Source of the DNA: CAYYIS01 sp964470965
Lineage (GTDB): Bacteria > JAAXHH01 > JABIQT01
DNA: 26,952 nucleotides
NCBI GenBank assembly: GCA_964470965.1
Contig: CAYYIS010000064.1
Coordinates: forward strand, 1-26,952
Direction of reading: 5' to 3'
Numbering within the stretch: the first letter of the stretch is position 1; every line of letters begins with the position of its first letter. Below the pieces are notes generated by a model. That model worked only from the letters and a program-made list of their open reading frames with translations. It had not been told where the DNA came from and made no database searches. A program made the position numbers and the translations under genes. Below, piece by piece: positions 14,575 to 22,901 of the stretch.

Positions 14575-17127
14575 TTATTGCCGTGAAGGTAGGCGGGGGA
14601 GCGTTTCAGGGGACCTCTGGCCCATAAGCGAGGTGTACCACGCGTAGTTGTCCATAACCAGACGCACGAAGTTCCGGGTTTCATCCATGCTGATCCGTTC
14701 CACAAATTCGTCGATATCCCGGGTTCCCCGCTGCCTAACCCACCGGGCGATGCGTGTCGGACCTCCATTGTAACCGGCCAGGGCAAGTTCCGGGTTCCCG
14801 TCAAAGCGTTTCAGCAGGCGGCTCATGTATCGCGAACCTATAGCGATGCTCACCTCCGGTTCTTTCAGACGGAGTACGGAGAAATCCGGCATACGCATCT
14901 GCCGAGCGGTTTCCTTTGCGGTCGACGGCATCAACTGCATAAGACCGTGGGCGCCGGCCCAGGATGAGATCCACGGATCGAACAAGCTCTCCTGTCGCAT
15001 GATTGCAAGAAGGAACAGGGGGTCCATTTCATTTTCTGCGGCGGTTTCGATCACCTGGATCCAGAACGGTGCAGGGTAAAGGAACACAGCCGGCACCACA
15101 TTCCCTTCACCTTCCCGATCCTGGTACAGCATCCTCCGGAGCCTGTCGATCGCTCGAATGCCTTCTCTATACAAACGGTGCTCAAAGTAGATCCTCGCGG
15201 TTTCAGCGAGCACGCCGGGGTCATCCGGGAGAATAAAGCGGACCAGGTCTGCCTCCCGCTCACTTTCTTTACGAAGCCATACCTCCACCAGCGCTTCAGT
15301 CCGTTTCAGGTGGATCCATTCCGGCTTCTTGATATACGAGGAATCAGACACATTAAAGGATTTGGTTAAGGATTTCATATCAATCAAGGGCGGCTGCAAA
15401 TCCGGTGCAGCATCCACCACCCAGCCGGTCAAGACAGGCTTAGCAGCCGCTCCTTCCAGGACACTGAGACGGAGATCGGCGCGATACGCATAGTAAGAAT
15501 TGGGATATCTCTCCATGACATTGGTGAAATTTTGTCGCGCCTTCTGCAGCGCCCCGTGTTTCTCTGCCGATTTTCCGGCCCAGTAACTCGCTTTAGGCCC
15601 CAGGTAGGACCTGGGATGCCGTTCCGGTAGCCCCTGGAATGCCGCCGCGGCCTTATCATATCTCTTGGCCCTGTAATAGTTATATCCCGCCTGCCAGTAT
15701 GCCTTCGAAACGCTGTCGTGCGCCGGATACAAAGCCGCCATTTTCAGGAACTGTTCAGCCGAATCGCTCAGACGTCCGATGCTTTCAAGATGGCGTGCCG
15801 CGTACAGGAGCGCCTCCGGAGCATTTTCAGCAGCAGGATACGCTTCTGCGAATGCCACGTAGGCCTCGACCGCAGCACTATACCTTTTTAGCCCCCGAAG
15901 CGATCTAGCCACGTGGAATGAGGCGTCAGGCGCCAGTTCATGCTCAGGATATCGCATAAGGAAATCGCGAAAACCCTGTTCCGCATCCGTATATCTTCTC
16001 AACAGATACTGGCTGCGAGGATAGTAATACAAGGCCTGCGCCATCACCAGACTGTCAGAAACCGAGGCGACCAGATTACCCAACGTCTGCACGGCCTTGC
16101 CGTACTGACGCTCTCGCAGGTACACCATACCGGCCCAGAGGCGTTCCTCCTCACTCCAAATACCATCGGTACTTTCTTTAACGGATTCGATCGAAGAAAT
16201 CACATGGGAAGCCGCTTGGGTATCCGAAAATCGGGAGAGCACCGTCCGGTATTTCTCCATCGCTTTATCAGAATTCTGAGCCGTTAGATGGGTAAAGCCG
16301 ATATGGGCAAGGAGCGCGGCACTGTCCGCAGGAGCGGTGTGGGCATTGGTGGCCAGGATCGATTCCAGCACATCCACTGCGTCGTCATAGTGCCCCTTTT
16401 CAATGAGGTGGGTAGCGATCTTCCGCGCCGCTTCGGCACGGAAAGGACTGTGGGGATAATCACGTACCAACCGGCGGAGCGGATCGATTCCGTCATCCGA
16501 CCTGCCAGCGTTAAGCAGGCATTCGGACATTGTGTAAAGTGCATAGTCTCCGATGACAGGGAAGGATTCTACAGCCCGACCATACCATGTCACCGCGTTA
16601 TTCCATTGTTTCAGACGATAGTAAACATGCCCGATGCGAAATGCGAGACGTCCGGCATTTTTACCGCTCATATACTCCGTAGCGGCGAGAAAATAGGGCA
16701 GCGCTTCCTGGTACCGCTCCAGGGCGACCTGAATGTGAGCCATGTCATAACTGGCGAGACCCGCCCAACGGCTGTCGGGATATCTGGCCAGAACCGAATC
16801 ATACATGGCATTCGCGGCAGCGGGTTGATCGGACATGTACAGCATCCGGGCAACCCTATAATCCACCCAGCCTCGAACGTCTTCGTCCGCGTGAGGCATC
16901 TCGTGAATCGACTGCTGGATCGTTCGGTACCGGTCGAGTGCCGTTAGATACGCGCCCCGGGACGCCAGAGAATCGGCTGCGTGAATCTCCATGGCGACCG
17001 GTGTCAGCCTGATTGCGTCGGGCGGATCATTGTTGTTGGCCGGCGCTTCCAAAGGACCGTTCCACAACAGGAACACAAGGCCGGTCAATACTAATACAGG
17101 TACTAAGAATCGAGGTGGATGAGACAT
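14575..17127 (-). CDS. Soluble lytic murein transglycosylase with TPR solenoid
   Basis: 850 residues. An N-terminal hydrophobic segment (7-22) exports or anchors the protein in the periplasm. Residues 40-560 are a long series of TPR-like helical repeats, many with the A-x-x-x-Y-x-x-x-L-x-x-YP pattern (e.g. ALDRYRTI, AMYDSVLARYPDS, RQNFTNVMERYPNS). The C-terminal SLT domain (about 685-830) carries the catalytic glutamate E713 in MRQES, then SWAGAHGLMQLMPSTA (722-737) and LALAGYNGG (781-789), all normal for family 1 lytic transglycosylases. Such enzymes cleave the MurNAc-GlcNAc bond of peptidoglycan and form 1,6-anhydroMurNAc. It is longer than E. coli Slt (about 645 residues) because of more TPR units. 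It lies 230 nt downstream of tatC, on the same strand, with no strong ribosome binding site. The intergenic 17128-17357 contains nothing I can name. Confidence 0.93.
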   Translation of the reverse strand: MSHPPRFLVPVLVLTGLVFLLWNGPLEAPANNNDPPDAIRLTPVAMEIHAADSLASRGAYLTALDRYRTIQQSIHEMPHADEDVRGWVDYRVARMLYMSDQPAAANAMYDSVLARYPDSRWAGLASYDMAHIQVALERYQEALPYFLAATEYMSGKNAGRLAFRIGHVYYRLKQWNNAVTWYGRAVESFPVIGDYALYTMSECLLNAGRSDDGIDPLRRLVRDYPHSPFRAEAARKIATHLIEKGHYDDAVDVLESILATNAHTAPADSAALLAHIGFTHLTAQNSDKAMEKYRTVLSRFSDTQAASHVISSIESVKESTDGIWSEEERLWAGMVYLRERQYGKAVQTLGNLVASVSDSLVMAQALYYYPRSQYLLRRYTDAEQGFRDFLMRYPEHELAPDASFHVARSLRGLKRYSAAVEAYVAFAEAYPAAENAPEALLYAARHLESIGRLSDSAEQFLKMAALYPAHDSVSKAYWQAGYNYYRAKRYDKAAAAFQGLPERHPRSYLGPKASYWAGKSAEKHGALQKARQNFTNVMERYPNSYYAYRADLRLSVLEGAAAKPVLTGWVVDAAPDLQPPLIDMKSLTKSFNVSDSSYIKKPEWIHLKRTEALVEVWLRKESEREADLVRFILPDDPGVLAETARIYFEHRLYREGIRAIDRLRRMLYQDREGEGNVVPAVFLYPAPFWIQVIETAAENEMDPLFLLAIMRQESLFDPWISSWAGAHGLMQLMPSTAKETARQMRMPDFSVLRLKEPEVSIAIGSRYMSRLLKRFDGNPELALAGYNGGPTRIARWVRQRGTRDIDEFVERISMDETRNFVRLVMDNYAWYTSLMGQRSPETLPRLPSRQ

Positions 17128-17357
17128 AATGCCTGGGAATTGGAAAAAGAGCCTGATCGTTGTGTTGGGTACTGCTGCAAAGTCTAACGACTGAACTCCC
17201 CCGCCCCCATAGGGATTTCCTTAAAAATTGTCAAAAAGCTCGAAGATAGCTACCAGAGGCCGGTTATTGCAAATTCGTGTATTTTCGCTTTCTTGATCTG
17301 CGCGAAGTGGATCTCAACATTAATTAATACCGTTTCCAAACTATTGGTGTTTTCCGC

Positions 17358-18521
17358 TTATTTTTTGGGATTGACTTCATCGGCGTCTGAAGAAGAATCA
17401 GCCTCTGGATCATCGGGCGGCGTGTCCGCTTCTGGCTCTTCGCTCATCCGTCCCGGCCCAGCATCGTCTGCCCCCGGGCGTTCTTCTTTATCCTCGAGAT
17501 CCGCCCCCGCCTCATCTTGATCAGTTTCCGGTTTTTCCGGTAGGATCGCGTTCTCTCCGGTTTCGGTCGCATCCTCTTCTGAACCGGATTCCGTATCACT
17601 ACCCGCCTCATCCTGTGGTGGGCGCGGCATGTTAGCCATTTCATCACCGTATTCGAAGAAAAACTCTTCGTCGTCCTGATGTCCCTCTCCCATATAACCC
17701 GACTGGGGATTGGTATAATCCGGAAGCGATCTTGAGACGGACGGGCTCTCCCCATCTTCGTCCTCTGCTTCTTCAGTTGTTTCTGCCTCTCGGCCGCGGG
17801 CGATGAGCCAGGAAATGAACACGCTGAGCACATAAAGAATGAGCAACGGTATTGCAACGATTATTTGGGTCAATGGATCACCGGTGGGTGTAATCACGGC
17901 GGCCAGGATGAAGATGATGACCATTGCATACCGCCAGCTCTGTTTCAGCATGTCGGGTGAGAGTATCCTTATCCAGGTAAGGAAGGCAACCAGAATCGGC
18001 ATCTGAAACACAGCGCCCATGATCAAAATCATTTTCACGACCATGGACATATACATACCAACGTCCCATTGTGCCTTGACATCGGACACGCCAGAGCCCA
18101 TGAACAGCATAAAATTGATAAGGATGGGAATCAGTATGTAGTAGGCAAAAGAAGCGCCCAGGACAAACAGGAGCGTGGAGAAGAAAACCACATGGGGAAC
18201 GTATTTCTTTTCATTATTGAGCAGACCAGGGGCGATGAATTGCCAGGCTTGGAAGAGCAACACCGGCAACGCCAACACCAGTCCACAGCCGAGAGAGACG
18301 TAGACCCTGATCATGAACATGCCAGAAGGACGGATGAACTGCAGTTCCAGCACTTCATGAGACTTGGTGGGGATGATCAGGAAATCGACGATCTCAGCGG
18401 AGAACAGAAAACATACAATCATACCGATCAGAACCGCGACAACCGATTTGAGAACGGCCCACCGCATTTCTTCAAGATGATCGAAAAAAGACATCTCCTG
18501 CAAAATTCTGTTGCCGGACAT
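17358..18521 (-). CDS. tatC: Sec-independent protein translocase TatC with long acidic C-terminal tail
   Basis: 387 residues from the ATG at 18521, preceded by GGAG at 8 nt; the open frame runs 33 codons further upstream, but the family N-terminus begins here. TatC is the substrate-recognition core of the twin-arginine translocase in the inner membrane. The conserved FFDHLEEMR (12-20), a P-x4-Q-x-W-x-F-x-APGL segment (86-100), six hydrophobic helices and TPTGDPLTQ (211-219) are all present. The normal TatC domain ends around residue 242. After it come about 145 residues with some 50 Asp/Glu, many Ser, Pro and Gly, and no predicted fold. By TatC topology this tail is cytoplasmic. No tatA/tatB gene is nearby. 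The lytic transglycosylase follows downstream. Confidence 0.95.
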   Translation of the reverse strand: MSGNRILQEMSFFDHLEEMRWAVLKSVVAVLIGMIVCFLFSAEIVDFLIIPTKSHEVLELQFIRPSGMFMIRVYVSLGCGLVLALPVLLFQAWQFIAPGLLNNEKKYVPHVVFFSTLLFVLGASFAYYILIPILINFMLFMGSGVSDVKAQWDVGMYMSMVVKMILIMGAVFQMPILVAFLTWIRILSPDMLKQSWRYAMVIIFILAAVITPTGDPLTQIIVAIPLLILYVLSVFISWLIARGREAETTEEAEDEDGESPSVSRSLPDYTNPQSGYMGEGHQDDEEFFFEYGDEMANMPRPPQDEAGSDTESGSEEDATETGENAILPEKPETDQDEAGADLEDKEERPGADDAGPGRMSEEPEADTPPDDPEADSSSDADEVNPKK

Positions 18522-18561
18522 CGAGGATCTCCGAAAGGTTGTTAAGACTGTAAAAAAGACT

Positions 18562-18575
18562 GCGTTATATAACGC
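18562..18575. promoter_or_regulatory. Perfect 14-bp palindrome over the tatC -10 region
   Basis: GCGTTATATAACGC is an exact palindrome with 7-bp half sites, about 40 bp upstream of the tatC start. It covers the candidate -10 box, so it may be an operator for a dimeric repressor. Confidence 0.4.
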
Positions 18576-18595
18576 TTCCTTCCAAAAGTTGTCAA
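18566..18595 (-). promoter_or_regulatory. Candidate tatC promoter
   Basis: On the minus strand TTGACA (18590-18595) is followed after 18 nt by TATATA (18566-18571). Start of transcription would be about 35-40 nt before the tatC ATG, leaving room for the GGAG site. Confidence 0.5.
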
Positions 18596-18629
18596 GTATA
18601 AAACGGGACCGAGGCACCACCGTTTCTGC

Positions 18630-18658
18630 TTGACGAATTCCGGTCGCAGGGCTACGTT
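18630..18658 (+). promoter_or_regulatory. Candidate promoter of the sugar kinase-selB-selC-cox3 run
   Basis: TTGACG (18630-18635) is followed after 17 nt by TACGTT (18653-18658). It would give a leader of about 70 nt before the GHMP kinase ATG. The same TACGTT box with the same spacing occurs at the symporter promoter. Confidence 0.4.
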
Positions 18659-18732
18659 AGGGGGTGCTGGTCAACCGCATCCGTTAATGAACATACAACC
18701 ATTATTCTGAACCAATTCATTACAGGCTGCAT

Positions 18733-19812
18733 ATGCCGTCAAAACCTTCTCTTTCCGTTTCCGCGCCCGGACGAATTTGTCTGTTTGGTGACCATCAGGA
18801 CTTTCTCGGTCTGGCTGTGATAGCTGCGGCCATGGATCGTAGAATTCGGATAACCGGACAATCGAACGGCACGCGCTCCTTTACCATCGCATTACCGGAT
18901 ATCGGAGGAGAAGATGGGTTCGAATTTTCGGGGGAGATCCCTTACCGTGCCCCACGGGATTACCTGCGCTCCGTCCCCAATGTTCTCTACCGTTTGGGCC
19001 TACGTTGGCCGACGGGATATGACTGCGTCATACGGGGCAATGTACCGATCAACGCTGGGTGTTCCAGTTCCTCGGCAATGGTGATCGCCTGGACCCGATT
19101 CCTGATGGCCGCAGCGGATCCGGATACCGTGCCGGATCCGCTTGAGATTGCGCGAATCGGCCATGAGGCCGAAGTGCTCGAATTCAAGGAACCGGGCGGG
19201 ATGATGGACCATTATACCTCCAGTCTCGGTAAACTGGTGTACATCGATTGCGGACCTGATATAGGTGTTGAGCAAATGGATGCTGTCCTCGACGGATTCG
19301 TTCTGGGAGACTCGCTCGAGCCGAAGGATACCATGGGTGTACTGAAGCAATCCAAAGAAGAAGCGCTGCAGGGACTCGCATTGATGGAAGAAAAAATCGG
19401 CGGATTCCGGTTCAGGACCACGCCCCTGGCAACCGTGGAAGACATGCTGTCGGATTTGCCGGAACACGCGGCCCGGAAAGTATATGCCAACCTGGTCAAT
19501 TGGGAAATCACCTGTAAGGCGAAGGCCCTTCTGACTTCCGGTTCGTTGGAGCCGCCCGCCCTGGGTGCGCTGATCGACCGTCACCACGAAATGCTTCGGG
19601 ACGGCATCGGCGTATCCACACCCAAGATTGACCGGATGATCGAAGCGGCCAAGGGCGCAGGCGCACTGGGCGCCAAGGTGAACGGTTCCGGCGGCGGTGG
19701 CTGTATGATCGCCTATGCGCCGGATTGTCAGGAAGCCGTGGTCGAGGCCATCAACGGCGCAGGCGGGAATGCTTCAGCAGTAATCATCGACGAAGGGGCA
19801 AGACTCGAATGA
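18733..19812 (+). CDS. GHMP-family sugar kinase (galactokinase-like)
   Basis: 359 residues. The galactokinase-type N-terminal motif SAPGRICLFGDHQDFLG (10-26) is present, with GDHQD in the place of the GEHTD that binds the sugar in GalK. The ATP-binding loop is PINAGCSSSSAM (105-116), the likely catalytic base is D159 in GGMMDHYTS, and the third GHMP motif is AKVNGSGGGGCMI (314-326). The enzyme should phosphorylate the anomeric hydroxyl of a free sugar. It overlaps the sugar-phosphate nucleotidyltransferase by 4 nt (ATGA), so the two probably activate the same sugar in sequence: kinase, then NDP-sugar formation. Galactose, fucose, arabinose or a heptose phosphate are all possible; I cannot choose. 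The ribosome binding site is weak. Confidence 0.88.
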   Translation: MPSKPSLSVSAPGRICLFGDHQDFLGLAVIAAAMDRRIRITGQSNGTRSFTIALPDIGGEDGFEFSGEIPYRAPRDYLRSVPNVLYRLGLRWPTGYDCVIRGNVPINAGCSSSSAMVIAWTRFLMAAADPDTVPDPLEIARIGHEAEVLEFKEPGGMMDHYTSSLGKLVYIDCGPDIGVEQMDAVLDGFVLGDSLEPKDTMGVLKQSKEEALQGLALMEEKIGGFRFRTTPLATVEDMLSDLPEHAARKVYANLVNWEITCKAKALLTSGSLEPPALGALIDRHHEMLRDGIGVSTPKIDRMIEAAKGAGALGAKVNGSGGGGCMIAYAPDCQEAVVEAINGAGGNASAVIIDEGARLE

Positions 19813-20867
19813 CCGAACAGGTCCCGTCAAAAGGTGTGATCCTCGCGGCCGGATACGGCACGCGAATGGCTGCACTAACACAGGTGGTGCCCAAACCGCT
19901 CCTGCCGATTGTGAATGTGCCGACGCTGGAGCGAATCCTCCAGGCATTTAAAGGAATCGGTGTAACAAACGCTCTGATTATTACCGGATACCGAGCCGAT
20001 GTCATAGAAGCCCATTGCGGCGATGGATCACAGTGGGATATGTCGATACACTACCAGCCGCAGACCGAAGTGAGCGGCACTGGCAGTGCCGCAGCCATGG
20101 CTGCCGAATACGTCGGTGACCAGCCGTTTATGCTTACCTACGGTGATATCCTTCTGGATGCTGCCGAATATCAGGCGGTAGCGGACCTGTATCATCAACC
20201 GGGATGTGAAGCGGCAACCACCTTGAACCGGCTGAAGGATGTGTCAGTAGGTTCTGCTGTTTACCTCGACGGTAACCGAATTACAGAAATAGTCGAGAAA
20301 CCGCCGCCCGGCACATCGACATCCAACCTGAACAATGCAGGCGTTTTTGTTTTCCCGCCAGCAGTTTTTGATGCCATCGCACGCACCCCGCGATCCATAC
20401 GTGGCGAGTATGAATTGACGCAAGCAATACAGACGATGATATCAGACGGCATGGATGTAAGAGCCCATGTGATTCCGGGGGTGCAGTATGACATCGGCAC
20501 TCCCGAAACCTATTTAAAAACCAATATCTCTTTGATAGAGACATTCAGCAATCCGGACACCCGGAAGGCAACGGCCGACAACTTCGCATCTCCAAATCTA
20601 ATTAGTGAACCACCCGTGGCCATTTCCGAAATGAGTGAAATCGAACGCTGCCGGTTGGGGCCGAATGCCTGCATCGCTCACGGGGTACGGATCGGCCACA
20701 GCGTGTCGATTCGAAACAGCGTGATCATGCCCGGGGCGGACATAGGAGACGGGGCCTCGCTGTCATTCGCGATCGTCGGACGGTGTGCTAGCGTCAGCAA
20801 TCGCGCCAGGCTCCACGGGAGAGTGGATGAAGTCGTGGTCACTGGCGACGGGGAGACTGCCGAGTAG
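19809..20867 (+). CDS. Sugar-phosphate nucleotidyltransferase
   Basis: 352 residues from the ATG that overlaps the kinase stop; an open frame reaches back to 19725 but would lie inside the kinase gene. The N-terminal domain is a nucleotidyltransferase fold: GVILAAGYGTRMAALT with VVPKPLLPI (9-34), metal-binding D113 in LTYGDIL, EIVEKPP later, and a conserved GVQYDIGTPETYL block near 220-232. Residues from about 270 on read as hexapeptide repeats of a left-handed beta helix (CIAHGVRIGHSVSIRNSVI, GADIGDGASL). The architecture matches GlmU-like or mannose-1-phosphate guanylyltransferase-like proteins, which transfer NMP to a sugar 1-phosphate. The nucleotide and sugar are not determined. It is followed 5 nt later by selB, so the sugar genes and selB are on one transcript. 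Confidence 0.88.
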   Translation: MTEQVPSKGVILAAGYGTRMAALTQVVPKPLLPIVNVPTLERILQAFKGIGVTNALIITGYRADVIEAHCGDGSQWDMSIHYQPQTEVSGTGSAAAMAAEYVGDQPFMLTYGDILLDAAEYQAVADLYHQPGCEAATTLNRLKDVSVGSAVYLDGNRITEIVEKPPPGTSTSNLNNAGVFVFPPAVFDAIARTPRSIRGEYELTQAIQTMISDGMDVRAHVIPGVQYDIGTPETYLKTNISLIETFSNPDTRKATADNFASPNLISEPPVAISEMSEIERCRLGPNACIAHGVRIGHSVSIRNSVIMPGADIGDGASLSFAIVGRCASVSNRARLHGRVDEVVVTGDGETAE

Positions 20868-20872
20868 ATGAT

Positions 20873-22804
20873 ATGGCAAATTTAACCATAGGCACCGCGG
20901 GACATGTAGACCATGGCAAAAGCGCCCTGGTAGAAGTGCTCACTGGTACGCATCCCGATCGGCTTCAGGAGGAACAGGATCGTGGTATGACCATCGAACT
21001 GGGGTTCTCGTTCATGACTCTGGCAAATGGCCACGATATTCCGATTATCGATGTACCGGGACACGAGCGATTCCTGAAGACCATGGTAGCCGGTGTAAGC
21101 GGAATACATATGGTACTGTTCGTGGTGGCCGCAGACGAAGGGGTGATGCCTCAGACGATCGAGCACCTCGGTACGGTGCAGTTAATGGGTGTGGAACATG
21201 GCCTTATCGTCCTCACCAAATGTGATCTGGCTGATGAAGAGTGGTTGATGTTGGTGGAGGATGAAGTTCGGGAACTGGTGAGGGACACCTTTCTGGAAGA
21301 AGCGACGATTCACCATGTATCATCGCTCACCGGTGAAGGCGTAGAGGCATTGAAAACGGGTATTGAAGCATCGCTTTCCAGCATCACACCTGGGACGGAT
21401 GACGGTATCTTCAGGCTCCCGATCGATCGAGCATTTTCCCTCAAGGGATTCGGGACGATTGTCGCCGGGACCGTATCGTCAGGTAGTGTATCGCTGGACG
21501 ATCCTCTCGAGCTGTTGCCATCCGGAGTGCCCGTACGATTGAGAGGAATGCAGACGCATAACCAGAAAGTGGACAGGGCAGAGGCGGGGCAACGGGCAGC
21601 CCTGAACCTGTCAAATATCAAAGTGCAGCAAGTGGACAGGGGTGATGAGCTGAGTGTACCGGGCTATCTGGCGCCGACGATGATGCTGGATGCACGCGTC
21701 CAGGTCCTCCGATCGCTGAATGAGCCGCTCGCAAACCGAACCCGTATCCGCCTCCATAAAGGAACCGCGGAAGTGATCGGGCGCATCGTGATTCTTGACC
21801 AGGAAGAACTGGAACCCGGTGCCGAAGGATTCATCCAGTTCCGTCTGGAAAGTCCGATCGTGGCGGAGCGGTACGAACGCTTTATAATACGGGGCTTCTC
21901 GTCCATGCGCCTGCTGGGAGGCGGACGTTTTCTCGATGTGTACCCTCAGAAACACCGCAGGTTCCGACAATCTGTTCTGCTACACCTGACAGCCATCACC
22001 GACGCAAATCCCTCGACGCTGATTCAACAGGTGCTGCATGATGCCTACGGTGAGCAACGAGTCCGCACTATCCAGGAACTCACCCATGTAACGAATCTGC
22101 CTGCCGATGTTGTCCAGAAACAGGTCGATCGACTCGTGGAGGAGGGGACGTTCCTGCGGTTCGTTAATGGTGCAGTCATCCATTGCGACTGGTATCATCG
22201 CCTGCGTAATGAGATCCTTGGCCATCTCGAAACGTTGCACAGGGAACAACGCCTTAAGGAAATGGTGCCTCGGGAATCGATCCGTGCCCGCCTGGCCTCG
22301 CCTATAAACGACGTGGTGCACGATGTGATCCTGAAGGATCTGATTAACGAAAACAAGATCGTGCAAATAGGCCATTCCATAAAACTTCCGAGCCATGAAG
22401 TGAAGCTCACGGCGGCGGAGGAAAAAATCCGGGATACCATGGTACAGACGGGCACGGCAGACGGCATATCTGTGTTGTCGATCAATGATATATTGCACGC
22501 CGCTCCAGATGCAAAACCGGATCAGGTAAGGGCGGTCGCCACTTATCTTTTTGATCAGGGAGCGCTGGTCGAATTCACGAACCGCCATGTGATGCACCGA
22601 GAATCGCTCGAAGCGGCCAAGCATAAACTAATAGCCTATCTGCAGGCACACGAAACTGTTCGTGCCGCGGAATTCCGGGAGCATCTGAATATTTCGAGGG
22701 CGCATGCCACCGCCCTCCTGGATTACTTTTGCGACCAGGGTGTCACGCATAGAGAGGCTGGCACGCACACACTGGCGGAAACCAACGAGGGAGCGTCTGG
22801 GTAA
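20873..22804 (+). CDS. selB: Selenocysteine-specific translation elongation factor SelB
   Basis: 643 residues. SelB carries Sec-tRNA to UGA codons followed by a SECIS hairpin. The GTPase domain has G1 GHVDHGKS (10-17), the switch I region with DRGMTIELGF, G3 DVPGHE (60-65) and G4 TKCD (115-118); the GMTI/ELGF sequence is the SelB version of the EF-Tu RGITI block. Beta-barrel domains 2 and 3 extend to about 370, and the rest is the series of winged-helix domains that bind the SECIS RNA (e.g. RTIQELTHVTNLPADVVQKQ, and HLNISRAHATALLDYFCDQG near the end, which is the SelB WH4 type). Only 5 nt separate it from the preceding stop. Its final codons and TAA overlap the 5' end of the tRNA-Sec gene by 16 nt. 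Confidence 0.96.
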   Translation: MANLTIGTAGHVDHGKSALVEVLTGTHPDRLQEEQDRGMTIELGFSFMTLANGHDIPIIDVPGHERFLKTMVAGVSGIHMVLFVVAADEGVMPQTIEHLGTVQLMGVEHGLIVLTKCDLADEEWLMLVEDEVRELVRDTFLEEATIHHVSSLTGEGVEALKTGIEASLSSITPGTDDGIFRLPIDRAFSLKGFGTIVAGTVSSGSVSLDDPLELLPSGVPVRLRGMQTHNQKVDRAEAGQRAALNLSNIKVQQVDRGDELSVPGYLAPTMMLDARVQVLRSLNEPLANRTRIRLHKGTAEVIGRIVILDQEELEPGAEGFIQFRLESPIVAERYERFIIRGFSSMRLLGGGRFLDVYPQKHRRFRQSVLLHLTAITDANPSTLIQQVLHDAYGEQRVRTIQELTHVTNLPADVVQKQVDRLVEEGTFLRFVNGAVIHCDWYHRLRNEILGHLETLHREQRLKEMVPRESIRARLASPINDVVHDVILKDLINENKIVQIGHSIKLPSHEVKLTAAEEKIRDTMVQTGTADGISVLSINDILHAAPDAKPDQVRAVATYLFDQGALVEFTNRHVMHRESLEAAKHKLIAYLQAHETVRAAEFREHLNISRAHATALLDYFCDQGVTHREAGTHTLAETNEGASG

Positions 22805-22886
22805 CTGGTGTTCCTCACGGACTTCAAATCCGATGGCGGGCCCTAACAAGGTCCGTGGTGGGTTCGATTCCCACACGCTCCCCCCA
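22789..22886 (+). tRNA. selC: tRNA-Sec (anticodon TCA)
   Basis: Acceptor stem of 8 bp, GGGAGCGT (22789-22796) with ACGCTCCC (22875-22882), plus a 5-bp T stem GTGGG/CCCAC around TTCGATT: the 8+5 form of bacterial tRNA-Sec. Anticodon loop CTTCAAA gives TCA (22824-22826), flanked by CGGA/TCCG. The long variable arm pairs CGGGCC with GGTCCG over a 7-nt loop. The extended D arm is GGGTAAC/GTTCCTC around TGGT, with one mismatch and one G-U. CCA is encoded (22884-22886). The discriminator at 22883 reads C rather than the usual G. Position directly after selB supports the assignment. Confidence 0.94.
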
Positions 22887-22901
22887 ATTCAAGGTGATTA
22901 A

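Noticed and set aside
16288..16947. 219-codon plus-strand frame opposite the lytic transglycosylase
   Set aside because: The minus-strand gene has the TPR and SLT motifs; no ribosome binding site or domain on the plus strand.
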